Made by a program: the position numbers and the translations under genes. From Amycolatopsis nivea (GTDB taxonomy: Bacteria > Actinomycetota > Actinomycetes > Mycobacteriales > Pseudonocardiaceae), in the NCBI RefSeq assembly GCF_004522235.1, contig NZ_SDLT01000034.1, forward strand, positions 49,576 through 113,575: a stretch of DNA of 64,000 bases, given 5' to 3'. Positions 1-9,042 of this stretch are shown here, piece after piece (positions within the stretch are counted from its first letter, which is position 1; every line of letters begins with the position of its first letter). Under the pieces are notes generated by a model. The model was not told where the DNA came from, did no database searches, and saw only the letters and a list, made by a program, of their open reading frames with translations.

Positions 1-129
1 AAACGGCTCGTGTCACGTCGTCCGGGCCTCGTTTATCGCGAGGTATGCCACAAATCACGCCCGGCCGGCCAGGGGCGGAGGCAACTGGACGGCCAGGCGT
101 TTCCAGGGGGTCGGACAGGGGTCACCCGC

Positions 130-188
130 AGTTCAGGCGGCGGAGCGGAACGTGCCCGGCCGAACCGGAGCCGAGGCTCCCCTGAACT
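130..188. promoter_or_regulatory. Inverted repeats upstream of sugar ABC operon
   Basis: AGTTCAGG (130-137) and CCTGAACT (181-188) are perfect inverted repeats about 43 nt apart. Between them is a compact palindrome, GGAGCC-GA-GGCTCC (167-180). They lie just upstream of the -35 box of the sugar-transport operon, where a repressor or activator would bind. No regulator gene is adjacent, so the partner is unknown. Regulatory function is inferred. Confidence 0.4.
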
Positions 189-203
189 GGGAAAATGTGA
201 CCC

Positions 204-232
204 TTGACACTCCGGCGGGGTGCCCCTACCGT
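204..232 (+). promoter_or_regulatory. Sigma-70-type promoter of sugar ABC operon
   Basis: TTGACA (204-209) and TACCGT (227-232) are separated by 17 nt, a consensus-like housekeeping promoter. Transcription would begin near 239. This rules out the in-frame ATG at 220 and supports the ATG at 280 as the first start of the operon. Confidence 0.75.
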
Positions 233-279
233 CGCGGGTAATCGATTTCTCGACGTGGGGCGGGCCGAGAGGGCGGGGC

Positions 280-1806
280 ATGGGCGACGGCGTCGCGCTG
301 GCCGAGCTGGCCGGCGTCAGCAAGACCTACGGCGGGGTGCGTGCCCTGGGCGCGGTGGACTTCACCGCGGCGAAGGGGGAGGTGCACGCGCTGCTCGGCG
401 AGAACGGGGCAGGCAAGTCCACGCTGCTGAAGATCTTGTCGGGGGAGATCGCCGCCGGGGAGGGGGCGATCCGGATCGCGGGGGAGGCGGTCCGGTTCGC
501 CCGCCCGGCCGACGCGCGCCGCGCCGGGGTCGCGATGATCCATCAGGAACTGGACCTCGTCCCGGCGCTTTCCGTGGCGGAGAACGTCTTTCTCGGCCGC
601 GAACCGCACACCCGCGGCGGCACGGTCGACCGGCGGCGGATGGTCGCGGCCACCCGCGAGGTGCTGGAGCGCTCCGGCGTCGACCTCGACCCGCGCACGC
701 CGGTCGAACGGCTGCGCACCGGCGAACAGCAGCTCGTCATCATCGCGAAAGCGCTGTCGCTGGACGCGCGGATCCTGCTGATGGACGAACCGACGTCGGC
801 GCTGTCGCCGCGCGAGGTCGAGCGGCTGTTCACGGTCATCGACCAGCTGCGCGCGGACGGGGCGGCGATCGTCTACGTGTCGCACCGGATGGACGAGATC
901 GGGCGGGTCGCGGACCGGGCGACGGTGCTGCGCAACGGCGAGGTCGTCGCGGAGTTCAGCGCGGCCGAGCTGACTGCCGAGCGGGCCGCGGAGGCGATGG
1001 TGGGCCGTCCGGTGCACCTCATGTTCCGCGCGGACAGCGTGCCCTCGCCGAATCAGGACGAGGTGCTTCGCGTCGAGAATCTCGTGATGCGGCCGCGCGC
1101 CGGGCGGCGGGAGCCGGACGGGATCAGTCTCACTGTGCGGGCCGGAGAGATCGTCGGCGTCGCCGGGTTGCTCGGCGCGGGACGGACCGAGCTGCTGGAG
1201 GCGCTGTACGGCGTTGCCGGGGGAAAGTTGTTGAGCGGACGGATTTTCCTGCGCGGCAAAGAGTTCCGGCCGCGCTCGCCGCGCGGGTCGCTGCGGTCGG
1301 GAATCGCGTTCGTGCCCGAGGACCGGCGGATCGCGGGGCTGGCGCTGGAGCATTCCGTCGTGGCGAACACCGTGCTGTCCATTGTGGACCGGCTGGCGCG
1401 GTTCGGGATCGTTCCCGGCAGGCGCGAGCGGACGGTGGCCGGGGAAGAAGCGGGGAGGCTCGGGGTGAAACTGGGGTCGCTCGCCGACCCGGTGGGTTCG
1501 CTGTCCGGCGGGAATCAGCAGAAAGTGGTGCTGGGCCGGGCTTTGCTGACCGAACCGGCGCTGCTGTTGCTCGACGAGCCGACGCGCGGCGTGGACGTCG
1601 GGGCGAAGGCGGAGATCTACCGGCTGCTCGGCGAGGCCGCACGGAGCGGCGTTGGGGTGCTGCTGGCGTCCTCGGAACCGGCGGAACTGGTCGGCGTGTG
1701 CGACCGCGTGGTGGTGCTGCGCGGCGGACGCAGCGTGCACGAGCTGGACACCGCTCAGGCCGGCGAGGCGGAACTGCTCGCCGCGTCGATGGGCGACGTC
1801 CGGTGA
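280..1806 (+). CDS. Sugar ABC transporter ATP-binding protein (RbsA/MglA type)
   Basis: This is the tandem ATPase of a CUT2 sugar importer and would power uptake of a monosaccharide at the inner face of the membrane. The product is 508 aa, the usual length. The first nucleotide-binding domain has a full Walker A (GENGAGKS, about residues 40-47), an LRTGEQQ signature and LLMDEPTSAL. The second has the degenerate GLLGAGRTE loop normal for this family, then LSGGNQQK and LLLLDEPTRG. The ATG at 280 is chosen because the promoter at 204-232 would start transcription after the upstream ATG. It overlaps the permease by 4 nt (GTGA), implying translational coupling. The sugar cannot be read from the ATPase. 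Confidence 0.92.
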   Translation: MGDGVALAELAGVSKTYGGVRALGAVDFTAAKGEVHALLGENGAGKSTLLKILSGEIAAGEGAIRIAGEAVRFARPADARRAGVAMIHQELDLVPALSVAENVFLGREPHTRGGTVDRRRMVAATREVLERSGVDLDPRTPVERLRTGEQQLVIIAKALSLDARILLMDEPTSALSPREVERLFTVIDQLRADGAAIVYVSHRMDEIGRVADRATVLRNGEVVAEFSAAELTAERAAEAMVGRPVHLMFRADSVPSPNQDEVLRVENLVMRPRAGRREPDGISLTVRAGEIVGVAGLLGAGRTELLEALYGVAGGKLLSGRIFLRGKEFRPRSPRGSLRSGIAFVPEDRRIAGLALEHSVVANTVLSIVDRLARFGIVPGRRERTVAGEEAGRLGVKLGSLADPVGSLSGGNQQKVVLGRALLTEPALLLLDEPTRGVDVGAKAEIYRLLGEAARSGVGVLLASSEPAELVGVCDRVVVLRGGRSVHELDTAQAGEAELLAASMGDVR

Positions 1807-2792
1807 ACGGGCGTTCCGTGCTGGCCGCGGTGTTCCGGTTTCAGAGCGTCTTCGGGCTCGTGCTGGTCTTCGCGGCCGCGATCGTCTTCTCCCCGCACCG
1901 CGACGGGGAGCTGGTGTTTCTCGGCAGCGGCAATCTGTTCAACGTCGTCCGCGCGATCTCCGAGATCGGCATCATCGCGGTCGGCATGACGCTGGTGATC
2001 CTGGTCGGCGGCATCGACCTGTCGGTGGGCTCGGTGATGGGGCTGGCCAGCGTCGGCGTCGCGCTGCTGCTCACCAGCGGCGGCTGGGGGCTCGTGCCGG
2101 GCGTGCTGCTGATCCTCGCGCTCGGCTTCGGTTTCGGGCTGCTGCAAGGGATCGCGAGCGCACGGTTCCGGATCCAGTCGTTCATCGTGACGCTCGCCGG
2201 GATGCAGATCGCCCGCGGGATCGCCCGGATGTGGTCCGGCGGCGAGGGCGTTTCGATCACCTACGGCACCGGTCCCGGCCAGGCTCCGGTGCCGTTCTCG
2301 CTGCTGGGCGAGCGGACGTTCGGCGGCGTGGTGCCGATCCCGGCGCTGTTCTTCGTGGTCGTCGCGGCGCTCGCGGTGCTGGTGCTGCGGGCGAGCGCGT
2401 TCTCGCGGCACGTGTACGCGATCGGCGGAAACGAGAAGGCCGCGGTGCTGTCCGGGGTGCCGGTGATCCGGGTGAAAGTGCTGGTCTTCGGCCTGTGCGG
2501 GCTGCTCGCCGCGCTGGCCGGGATCGTCCACGCGGGACAGTACAACTTCGGCGGGCCCAACGACGGCACCGGGTACGAGCTCAACGCGATCGCGGCCGTC
2601 GTGATTGGCGGGACCAGCCTGTCCGGCGGGCGCGGGTCGGTGTCCGGCACCGTCGCGGGCGCACTGCTGGTCGGCGTGCTCGACAACATCCTCCAGCTCA
2701 ACGACATCGATTCGAACGTCCAGCTGATCGTGGTCGGCGTGGTGATCGTGCTGGCCGCGGGCCTGCAGCGGCTGCGCCCGGCCACGGCATAG
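1803..2792 (+). CDS. Sugar ABC transporter permease (RbsC family)
   Basis: This 329-aa integral membrane permease belongs to the BPD_transp_2 family and forms the channel of the CUT2 importer with the preceding ATPase. Hydrophobic segments run through the protein. The family hallmark GGIDLSVGS follows the first membrane segments, and ELNAIAAVVIGGTSLSGG sits near the C-terminus. It starts at a GTG that overlaps the ATPase stop codon. The next gene, the binding lipoprotein, follows after 22 nt, so all three are one transcript. Assignment to the family is firm; the substrate is not known. Confidence 0.92.
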   Translation: MNGRSVLAAVFRFQSVFGLVLVFAAAIVFSPHRDGELVFLGSGNLFNVVRAISEIGIIAVGMTLVILVGGIDLSVGSVMGLASVGVALLLTSGGWGLVPGVLLILALGFGFGLLQGIASARFRIQSFIVTLAGMQIARGIARMWSGGEGVSITYGTGPGQAPVPFSLLGERTFGGVVPIPALFFVVVAALAVLVLRASAFSRHVYAIGGNEKAAVLSGVPVIRVKVLVFGLCGLLAALAGIVHAGQYNFGGPNDGTGYELNAIAAVVIGGTSLSGGRGSVSGTVAGALLVGVLDNILQLNDIDSNVQLIVVGVVIVLAAGLQRLRPATA

Positions 2793-2814
2793 GCGTCCGG
2801 GAAAAGGGGAGCAG

Positions 2815-3816
2815 ATGTCCGGCATCATCCGCGGCGGGGCGGTCCTGGCGGGGCTGGCCCTCGTCGCCGCCTGCGGCACCACGCACGAGAACGCGCCGGG
2901 CGCGTCGTCCGGCGCCGCGCCGGCCGCGAAACAATGCCACGGCCCGAGCGGGAAATACAAAATCGGGATGAGCCAGGCGAATCTCGCCGAACCGTATCGC
3001 GTCCGGATGGACGACGACATCCGCAAGGCCGCGGCCGGCGTGCCGCAATTCAGGGTCAGTTACGCGGATGCCGCGCAGGACAACGCGAAACAGGTCGAGC
3101 AGGTCAATACGTTCCTGACCCAGGGCATCGACCTGCTGATCATCAGCCCGAACGAGGCGACGCCGCTGACTGGAGTCGTGAAGAAGGCTTACGACCAGGG
3201 GATCCCGGTGCTGGTGCTGGACCGGAAGGTCGACGGCGACGGGTACACGTCGTTCATCGGCGCGGACAATGTGGACATCGGCCGTCAGGCGGGCAAGTTC
3301 TTCGCCGAGAAATTGCTGCCACAGGGCGGGAAAGTCGTCGAGCTGAAGGGTCTCGCTGGATCGACGCCCGCCAAGGAACGCAGCGATGGATTCAACCAGG
3401 GCATTACGGACCGCAATATTACCGTCGTGGGCAGCGCGGACGCGGATTGGTTGCGGGACAAGGGACAACAGCAGGCGGACGCGTTGCTGAAAGCGCATCC
3501 GGACGCGCAAGCGATGTTCTCCGAGAACGACCCGATGGCTGAGGGCGCGCGCATCGCCGCGCAGAACGCGGGCCGCGCGGACCTGCCGATCGTCGGCATC
3601 GACGGTCTCCCGGTGCCCGAAGGCGGCATCAAAGCGGTGGAGGCCGGACGGTTGTCGGCCACGTTCATCTACCCGACCGGCGGCAAGGAAGCCGTTGCGG
3701 CAGCGAAGAAACTGCTCGTCGACTGCCAGACCGTGCCCAAGACGCAGACCCTGCCCACCCGCCTGGTGACGCGCGACAACGCCGCCCAGGTGTACGCCGA
3801 ACTGAACCGGAGCTGA
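2815..3816 (+). CDS. Sugar-binding lipoprotein of CUT2 ABC transporter
   Basis: This 333-aa periplasmic-binding-protein-like lipoprotein captures the sugar outside the membrane. The N-terminus is a short signal peptide ending in a lipobox (LVAAC, Cys20), so the mature protein is lipid-anchored. The body has the type I sugar-binding fold of RbsB relatives: KIGMSQANLAEPYRVRM at the start, then LLIISPNEA, VLVLDRKV and VGIDG motifs in order. A GGAG-like ribosome site lies before the ATG. The isomerase follows only 3 nt after the stop codon, which suggests the captured sugar is isomerised first on entry. Confidence 0.9.
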   Translation: MSGIIRGGAVLAGLALVAACGTTHENAPGASSGAAPAAKQCHGPSGKYKIGMSQANLAEPYRVRMDDDIRKAAAGVPQFRVSYADAAQDNAKQVEQVNTFLTQGIDLLIISPNEATPLTGVVKKAYDQGIPVLVLDRKVDGDGYTSFIGADNVDIGRQAGKFFAEKLLPQGGKVVELKGLAGSTPAKERSDGFNQGITDRNITVVGSADADWLRDKGQQQADALLKAHPDAQAMFSENDPMAEGARIAAQNAGRADLPIVGIDGLPVPEGGIKAVEAGRLSATFIYPTGGKEAVAAAKKLLVDCQTVPKTQTLPTRLVTRDNAAQVYAELNRS

Positions 3817-3819
3817 CCT

Positions 3820-5226
3820 ATGGCGCGAATCGGTGTCCTCGCCGTCTCCGACGGGCGCGACCACGTGCACCGGCGGAACACCGGCTTCATCCGGTCCAAA
3901 GTGGACGAATTCACCGCCGCCCTGACCGCGGCGGGCCACGACGTCGTCACCGGAGGACTGGTAGCCACGAACACCACCGCGACCGCGGCCGCGCGCTCGG
4001 TCGCCGCGAGTTCGGTGGACGTGACGGTGCTGTACTACGCGGTGTGGGCGTTTCCGCACTTCACCATGCTGGCCGCGGACGCGACCCCGGGCCCGCTGCT
4101 GCTCGTCGCGAGCACCGACCCGACCGAGCCCGGGTTGGTCGGAATGCTCGCCGCCGGAGGAGCGCTGGACCAGATCGGCCGCACGCACACCCGCCTGTGG
4201 GGCTCGCCTTCCGACCCGGAACTGATCGCCGAAGTCGGCGCACACGCGAGCGCTGCCGCGGCCGTCGGTTCGCTGCGCGGTTCGACCTTCGGCCGCTTCG
4301 GCGGACGGCCGATGGGCATGAACACCGCGGTGGCCAATACCGATCAGTGGATGCGCCAATTCGGCGTGGACGTCGAGGAAATCGACCAATACGAACTCGT
4401 CCGCCGCGCCGAATCCGGCCCCTCTTCCGCGGCCGTCGACGGCCGGAAATGGCTGGAACAACATGCCACCGTGCACTACGATGGAGATCGGCTCACCCCG
4501 GAGTTGCTGGAACGCCAACTGCGTCTTTACCTTGCCGTGCGCGATGTCGCTGCCGAACGCCACCTGGATTTCTCTGGGATCAAAGCACAACCGGAGCTGA
4601 CCGAGCACTTCGCGACCGCCGATGTCGCCGAGGCGCTGCTCAACGATCCGTACGACTGGAACGGCCCCAAAGCCGTGCACGTCACCGCCACCGAAGCGGA
4701 CATGGACGGTGCGCTGACCATGCAGCTGATGCATCGGATCACCGGGACGCCCGTGCTGTTTGCTGATGTCCGGCATTACCACCCGGACCGCGACGTGTGG
4801 GACCTGTGCAACTCCGGCCAGCACGCGACATGGTTCGCCGCGCGGAGCGAGGACCCGGCGGAGAATTTGGCGCGGGTGCACCTTTATCCGGAGGTGTTCT
4901 TCTTCCCCGCGGGCGGGGCTTCGGTGCAGCACATCGCCGCCCCCGGCCGGATGACCTTGGCGCGGTTGAGCCGGTTGGACGGGGAGTATCGGATGCAATT
5001 GGTGCTGGGGGAGTTCGAGAACTACGACGCGCGGACGACGGAGGAGCTGGTGTCGCGCTCGACGCCGGAGTGGCCGCACGCGTTCGCGCGTCTGGATGTG
5101 GCTTCGGAGACGTTCCTGTCGCGTTTCGGGGCGAACCACGTGCATGCGGTGCCGGGAGACCGCCGGAGAGAACTGCGCGCGGCGGCTCGGTTGATGGGGG
5201 TGCGGGTGGAGGAGTGGAGCCGGTGA
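3820..5226 (+). CDS. L-arabinose/L-fucose isomerase family protein
   Basis: This 468-aa protein belongs to the fucose/arabinose isomerase superfamily, which interconverts aldoses and ketoses with a Mn-type metal. Visible family marks are an N-terminal Rossmann-like part and the core ATEADMDGALTMQ, supplying an acidic metal ligand. They are followed by VLFADVRHY with a second acidic ligand and a C-terminal VQHIA histidine. It directly follows the sugar-binding lipoprotein and is cotranscribed with the transporter. No kinase, aldolase or dehydrogenase is attached, so the pathway must be completed elsewhere. The natural sugar is unknown. Some relatives act on unusual pentoses or 6-deoxyhexoses, and a non-isomerase role cannot be excluded. 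Confidence 0.75.
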   Translation: MARIGVLAVSDGRDHVHRRNTGFIRSKVDEFTAALTAAGHDVVTGGLVATNTTATAAARSVAASSVDVTVLYYAVWAFPHFTMLAADATPGPLLLVASTDPTEPGLVGMLAAGGALDQIGRTHTRLWGSPSDPELIAEVGAHASAAAAVGSLRGSTFGRFGGRPMGMNTAVANTDQWMRQFGVDVEEIDQYELVRRAESGPSSAAVDGRKWLEQHATVHYDGDRLTPELLERQLRLYLAVRDVAAERHLDFSGIKAQPELTEHFATADVAEALLNDPYDWNGPKAVHVTATEADMDGALTMQLMHRITGTPVLFADVRHYHPDRDVWDLCNSGQHATWFAARSEDPAENLARVHLYPEVFFFPAGGASVQHIAAPGRMTLARLSRLDGEYRMQLVLGEFENYDARTTEELVSRSTPEWPHAFARLDVASETFLSRFGANHVHAVPGDRRRELRAAARLMGVRVEEWSR

Positions 5227-5441
5227 CCCTCTGCTCGACGGCTCGCTGAGGTTTCCCAGCAGCGCGCTGCATCCCGCACACCGGGTGCCACATTGAGGTT
5301 TCTCAGTAGCTGTGGCGTGCGGCGCAGCATCGGCCGCATCGCGCCCCTCGACCAGCGGCAGCTTGACGCACGGTACGAAGTGGACCTACAGCCGGAGAGA
5401 AACCGCCCAGCGCGGCTCGTCGGCCGGTGCTCCGCAGGACT

Positions 5442-6062
5442 TCAGCGGAGCGGGGTCCCTGGGGCGATCGAGCCCGCCAGCCACTCGTCCCCTTCCCGGT
5501 ACAGCGTCTCGACGGCGGCGCCGGTCAAGCCGGGGAGGCCCTCCCGCACGGTGAACCCGGCCTTCGTCTGGACGTAGCCGAGGTGCCGGTAGCCGATCGG
5601 AAAGCGGCCGAGCAAAGCCGGATCGAGGGACAGCGAAGCCGCCGGGTCGACGGCGTCGAGGCGGTCCTTCTCGTAAATCGGCTGGCGGCGCACGATCTTC
5701 CACTGCCGCTCGTGCACCGCGAGGAAGTCGTAGAACCGGCCGGTGCACACCACGTCCACTGGCACGCCGTCGACGTCCGCGCGCTGGTTGATGGTCATCT
5801 TCGTCTGGGCGACCGCGCGATCGCCGGAGATGTCGGCGGTGTGCCCGCCCAGGAAGTGCAGGATGCTCACCCCGTTCTCGAATCCCGTGCGGCTGGCGGC
5901 GATGAATTCGGACGCCGGGACTTGGAACCAGGTCGCGCTCATCCAGCCCGTGCGAGGATGCCACACCGTGGCGAACCGATCCCAGTCCCCAGCGTCTCGC
6001 CACAGGGCCCAGTTTTCCACCAGCGCACGGATTTCGAGCCGGTCAGTGTCTGGTGTGGACAA
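5442..6062 (-). CDS. SnoaL-like/NTF2-fold protein
   Basis: This 206-aa protein has the small alpha+beta-barrel signature of the SnoaL/nuclear transport factor 2 group. It opens with an IRALVENWALWRDAGDWDRF helix, followed by HPRTGWMSATW, FLGGHTADISGDRA and a VCTGRFYDFL strand. Relatives include polyketide cyclases, dehydratases and dioxygenase small subunits, so the reaction cannot be named. The start appears to be a TTG at 6062 that overlaps the end of the MFS gene by 20 nt; a GTG further in is possible. It is the last gene of a five-gene minus-strand catabolic operon and probably modifies the imported substrate or a ring or acid intermediate. Confidence 0.75.
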   Translation of the reverse strand: MSTPDTDRLEIRALVENWALWRDAGDWDRFATVWHPRTGWMSATWFQVPASEFIAASRTGFENGVSILHFLGGHTADISGDRAVAQTKMTINQRADVDGVPVDVVCTGRFYDFLAVHERQWKIVRRQPIYEKDRLDAVDPAASLSLDPALLGRFPIGYRHLGYVQTKAGFTVREGLPGLTGAAVETLYREGDEWLAGSIAPGTPLR

Positions 6063-7329
6063 GAGAGTTCCCTTCGGCGGAGACCGCTGTCTTGGCTTGT
6101 TCGCGGATCGGCAGGAGCAGGAATACCCCCAGCAACGGGCCGGCCGCCAGAACCGCGAGGGCGAGGAACAGCGAACCGGTGGCGCTGAACACCGCGCCCA
6201 CCGCGACCGGCGCGAAGACGCCGCCGAGTTGCCAGGCGGTGTTGGCGAAACCGAAGGACCCGCCGACGAACCGCGGATCCGCGTACTGGGGCACGGTCGA
6301 GTTCGTGAGCACCGTATAGCCGTAGACGCCGAGCCCGAGGAACGGAGCGAGCACGAGCAGCATCGAGTAGCTCCGGACCAGCCCGAACACCGCCAGGATG
6401 AGCGCGAAGTACCCGCTGAGCACCATCAGATGCGTCTTGCGGGTGCCGCGGACGCGGTCGGACAGGAAGCCGACCAGCGGTTTGACCCCGATGGCCGTGG
6501 TGCTGACGACGACCATCACCAGCGCCGCCTTCCCGGCGGACAGGCCGAGCGCCTTGACCATCAGCGAGTTGCCCCAGGCCAGGAACCCGAGGGTGGCCCA
6601 TTGCATGCCGAGGCCGGCCGCCGCGAGCGACACCAGGTTGCGATTGGCGAACATCGCGCGCAGACCGAGCTTGCCGCCGCCCGGGGCCGGGGGTTCGCCG
6701 GCGGGTTCGACCGGGGACGGCGGGTTGTTGCGCAGGAGGGCCCAGCACACCGCGCCGACGGCGACGGTCAGCGCGCCGAGGAGGTAGTAGACGCCGTTCC
6801 AGTGCAGGGCCGTCAGCAATTCCGGGATGGAGGCGTTCGCGATCACCCCGCCCAGCGCGGTCGACGTGATGTACAGGCCGAACGCGGTGCCGCGCTCGCG
6901 GGGCGGGAACCAGCGGCTGATCAGCTTGGTGAAGGACGCGACGTCGGCGCCGCTGACCAGCCCGATGAGGATCTGGATCGCGATTCCCACGCCGACGTTC
7001 TTGACGCTGCCGAACGCGAAGGTCAGCATTCCCGCGGTCACCAAGGAGATCCCGGCTGCCATCCGGCCGCCGATCAGGTCGGCGACGATGCCGCCGGGGA
7101 TGTTGGTGACGACGTAGCCGATGGACAGCGCCGTGGCGAAGATCCCGAGCTGGGCCACGGAAAGCCCGAGGGAATGCGAAGCGTCGACGGCGACCACCGA
7201 CCACGCGGTGCGGTTGATGTAGATGAGGGTGAAAGCCAGCCAGCAGCTGGCCAAGATCACCCAGCGGTAGCGGGAAACGGCCGGGTGCTCGGGCAGGGCT
7301 GTGCCTGCGGACGGTTCCGCGGTGTCCAT
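6043..7329 (-). CDS. MFS transporter, anion:cation symporter-like
   Basis: This 428-aa, 12-helix major facilitator resembles the ACS family that imports hexuronates, galactonate and other organic or sugar acids. The first membrane segment ends in LIYINRTAWSVV, a typical ACS motif. GGIVADLIGGRMAAG is the loop between helices 2 and 3, and SRWFPPRERGTAFG is the classic motif of the next loop. The ATG at 7329 is preceded by AGGAGGTCC, which fixes the start over an upstream in-frame codon. It lies 32 nt downstream of the isomerase gene in the same operon. The transporter probably brings in the pathway substrate, likely an acid; this is inference. Confidence 0.88.
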   Translation of the reverse strand: MDTAEPSAGTALPEHPAVSRYRWVILASCWLAFTLIYINRTAWSVVAVDASHSLGLSVAQLGIFATALSIGYVVTNIPGGIVADLIGGRMAAGISLVTAGMLTFAFGSVKNVGVGIAIQILIGLVSGADVASFTKLISRWFPPRERGTAFGLYITSTALGGVIANASIPELLTALHWNGVYYLLGALTVAVGAVCWALLRNNPPSPVEPAGEPPAPGGGKLGLRAMFANRNLVSLAAAGLGMQWATLGFLAWGNSLMVKALGLSAGKAALVMVVVSTTAIGVKPLVGFLSDRVRGTRKTHLMVLSGYFALILAVFGLVRSYSMLLVLAPFLGLGVYGYTVLTNSTVPQYADPRFVGGSFGFANTAWQLGGVFAPVAVGAVFSATGSLFLALAVLAAGPLLGVFLLLPIREQAKTAVSAEGNSLVHTRH

Positions 7330-7361
7330 GCGAGGACCTCCTTGTCCTGGATGGTGAGGTG

Positions 7362-8207
7362 TCAGTGCAGCAAGCCCCACTCGCGGAGCTGTGCCGCGTT
7401 GTGGCGCAAGGCGGCGCGTGGGGCACGGTCGAGGCTCATGTCCTCCACGGACACCCAGCCGCGGTAGCCGTGCTCGTGAAGGAGTCCCAGGACGTGCGGG
7501 ACGTCGATCTCACCGTCTTCGAGCGGCGTCCACCCCGGCCGCCATGCCCCGCCCGGCGACCGGAAGTGCGCGGCGTTCTTCAGATGCACGTGCCCGAGGT
7601 GGTCGCCGAGCAGGTCGAGCGCGATTTCGTGCGCCTCGTAGCCTTCGAAGACGAAATTCCCGACGTCGTAGATGACGCCGACGTGCGCCGGGTCGAACCG
7701 CGCGACCACCCGGTGCGCCAAAGACGCGCTGGAGCAGATGGTGTTGTGGTGGATCTCCAGCAACGCCCGGACGCCGGTTTCCTTCGCCGTGGCCTCGACG
7801 TCGGCGAAGAACGCGACTGTTTCTCCATAGAGGACGGAATACGATTTGTTCGTGCGGGAGATTCTCGGTGCCTGCAAGCGGATCTGTCCGGTGCCGGCGG
7901 CCGTGGCCATGTCGCAGGCCAGCCGGAGCGTGGCGGTGTCGCCGACTTCGACGTAGGGCGCCAGTCCGACCACTTCGAGCCCCGCCGCGCGAGTTTCCGC
8001 CGCCACGCTCTTCGCCGCCGCGACGTCGAGCGGGAGGGTGGACCGGTGGTCCACGAGGAACGGGTGCGCGGGCGGCGAATCCGGGATGCTGCCGGGACGC
8101 GGCTCGACGCGCCATTCGACACCGCCGAACCCGGCCGCGGCGATTTCGGCGATCGATTCGCCGATGTCCAGGGTGGGCAACGAGATCGTCGCGACGCTGA
8201 ACCTCAT
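7362..8207 (-). CDS. Sugar phosphate isomerase/epimerase, TIM barrel
   Basis: This 281-aa AP-endonuclease-2/xylose-isomerase-like TIM barrel is of the kind found in inositol, tagatose and hydroxypyruvate isomerases and 3-dehydroshikimate dehydratases. The metal-binding positions are visible in order: ALLEIHHN (Glu), VIYDVGNF (Asp), HVHLKN (His) and VSVEDMS (Glu). Its ATG overlaps the SDR stop by 4 nt (ATGA), so the two are translationally coupled. Members of this family convert many sugars and keto acids, so only the fold and metal chemistry are firm. It is the third step-like gene of the operon that runs from 9795 to 5442. Confidence 0.85.
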   Translation of the reverse strand: MRFSVATISLPTLDIGESIAEIAAAGFGGVEWRVEPRPGSIPDSPPAHPFLVDHRSTLPLDVAAAKSVAAETRAAGLEVVGLAPYVEVGDTATLRLACDMATAAGTGQIRLQAPRISRTNKSYSVLYGETVAFFADVEATAKETGVRALLEIHHNTICSSASLAHRVVARFDPAHVGVIYDVGNFVFEGYEAHEIALDLLGDHLGHVHLKNAAHFRSPGGAWRPGWTPLEDGEIDVPHVLGLLHEHGYRGWVSVEDMSLDRAPRAALRHNAAQLREWGLLH

Positions 8208-9004
8208 CGCCGCGAAGAGCGCTCGACGGCGAGCGGCGTCCGGGGGAGCGGGGCGAGCTGGGCGCCGCCGCAGACGTGCAGGACTTCGCCGGTGATGAAG
8301 GACGCGGCGGGCGAGGCGAGGAACGCGACGGCGTTCGCGACATCGCGGGGTTCGGCCATGCGCGGGAGCGGGGTGATCGCCTGGTATTGCTCCAGCAGAC
8401 GCCGCATTTGCTCCTCGTCGCGGTCGTAGCCGGTGAAGTCCGATTCGATGAAGCTGGGCGCTACGGCGTTGGCGGTGACGCGGTATTTCGCCAGTTCGGT
8501 GGCGAACGAGCGGGTCATGCCGACGAGACCGGCCTTCATCGTCGTGTAGGCCACCGGGCCGCCGGAAACCCAGTTCCGCGAGGCGATGTTGACGATCGCG
8601 CCGCCGTTTTGCGCCTTGAAGAAACCGAGCGCGCGGCTCACCAGGATCGCCGGCGCGCGCAGGTTCACGCCGCTCATCAGGTCCCAGTCGTCCGGGGCGA
8701 GTTCGGACAGGGTCGACCGGCGGTTCACCGCGGCGTTGTTGACGACGATGTCGATCCGGCCGAACCGGGCGCCAGTCTCGTCCACCAGCGACTCGATCGC
8801 CTCGACGGACCCGAGGTCGGCGGCGATGTCGACGGCGGGAGCGGCGAACCGCTCGCGGAACCCCGCGACGGTCGCGGCTGCCGCTTCCTTGTTCACGTCC
8901 GCCACCACGACGGCGACGCCGTCCTCGAGGAGCCGCGCGGCGATGGCGCTCCCCAGTTTTCCGGCCCCGCCGGTGACGATGGCGACGCGTTGCGGCTCGG
9001 TCAT
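8204..9004 (-). CDS. Short-chain dehydrogenase/reductase
   Basis: This 266-aa classical SDR would oxidise an alcohol or reduce a ketone with NAD(P). The cofactor loop is TGGAGKLG (residues 11-18), VNNAAV follows at about 88-93, and the catalytic set Asn114, Ser142, Tyr153 and Lys157 is complete. The Asp36 region at the end of the second strand (VVVADVN) favours NAD over NADP; this is inference. The ATG at 9004 is preceded by a purine-rich GAAAGGAAAGAAGAG site. The upstream hydrolase ends 38 nt earlier, and the isomerase overlaps by 4 nt, so the gene sits inside the catabolic operon. Confidence 0.9.
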   Translation of the reverse strand: MTEPQRVAIVTGGAGKLGSAIAARLLEDGVAVVVADVNKEAAAATVAGFRERFAAPAVDIAADLGSVEAIESLVDETGARFGRIDIVVNNAAVNRRSTLSELAPDDWDLMSGVNLRAPAILVSRALGFFKAQNGGAIVNIASRNWVSGGPVAYTTMKAGLVGMTRSFATELAKYRVTANAVAPSFIESDFTGYDRDEEQMRRLLEQYQAITPLPRMAEPRDVANAVAFLASPAASFITGEVLHVCGGAQLAPLPRTPLAVERSSRR

Positions 9005-9042
9005 TCTCTTCTTTCCTTTCAGCGCAAGAAAAAAGAACTCGG

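Noticed and set aside
220..279. Upstream ATG start for the sugar ABC ATPase
   Set aside because: It lies inside the promoter at 204-232, upstream of the predicted transcription start. The 20 extra residues have no family counterpart.
2698..5145. Long minus-strand open frame opposite the sugar-binding and isomerase genes
   Set aside because: It is antisense to two genes with clear family motifs. Its translation is arginine/histidine-rich low-complexity text, as expected for a GC-rich shadow frame.
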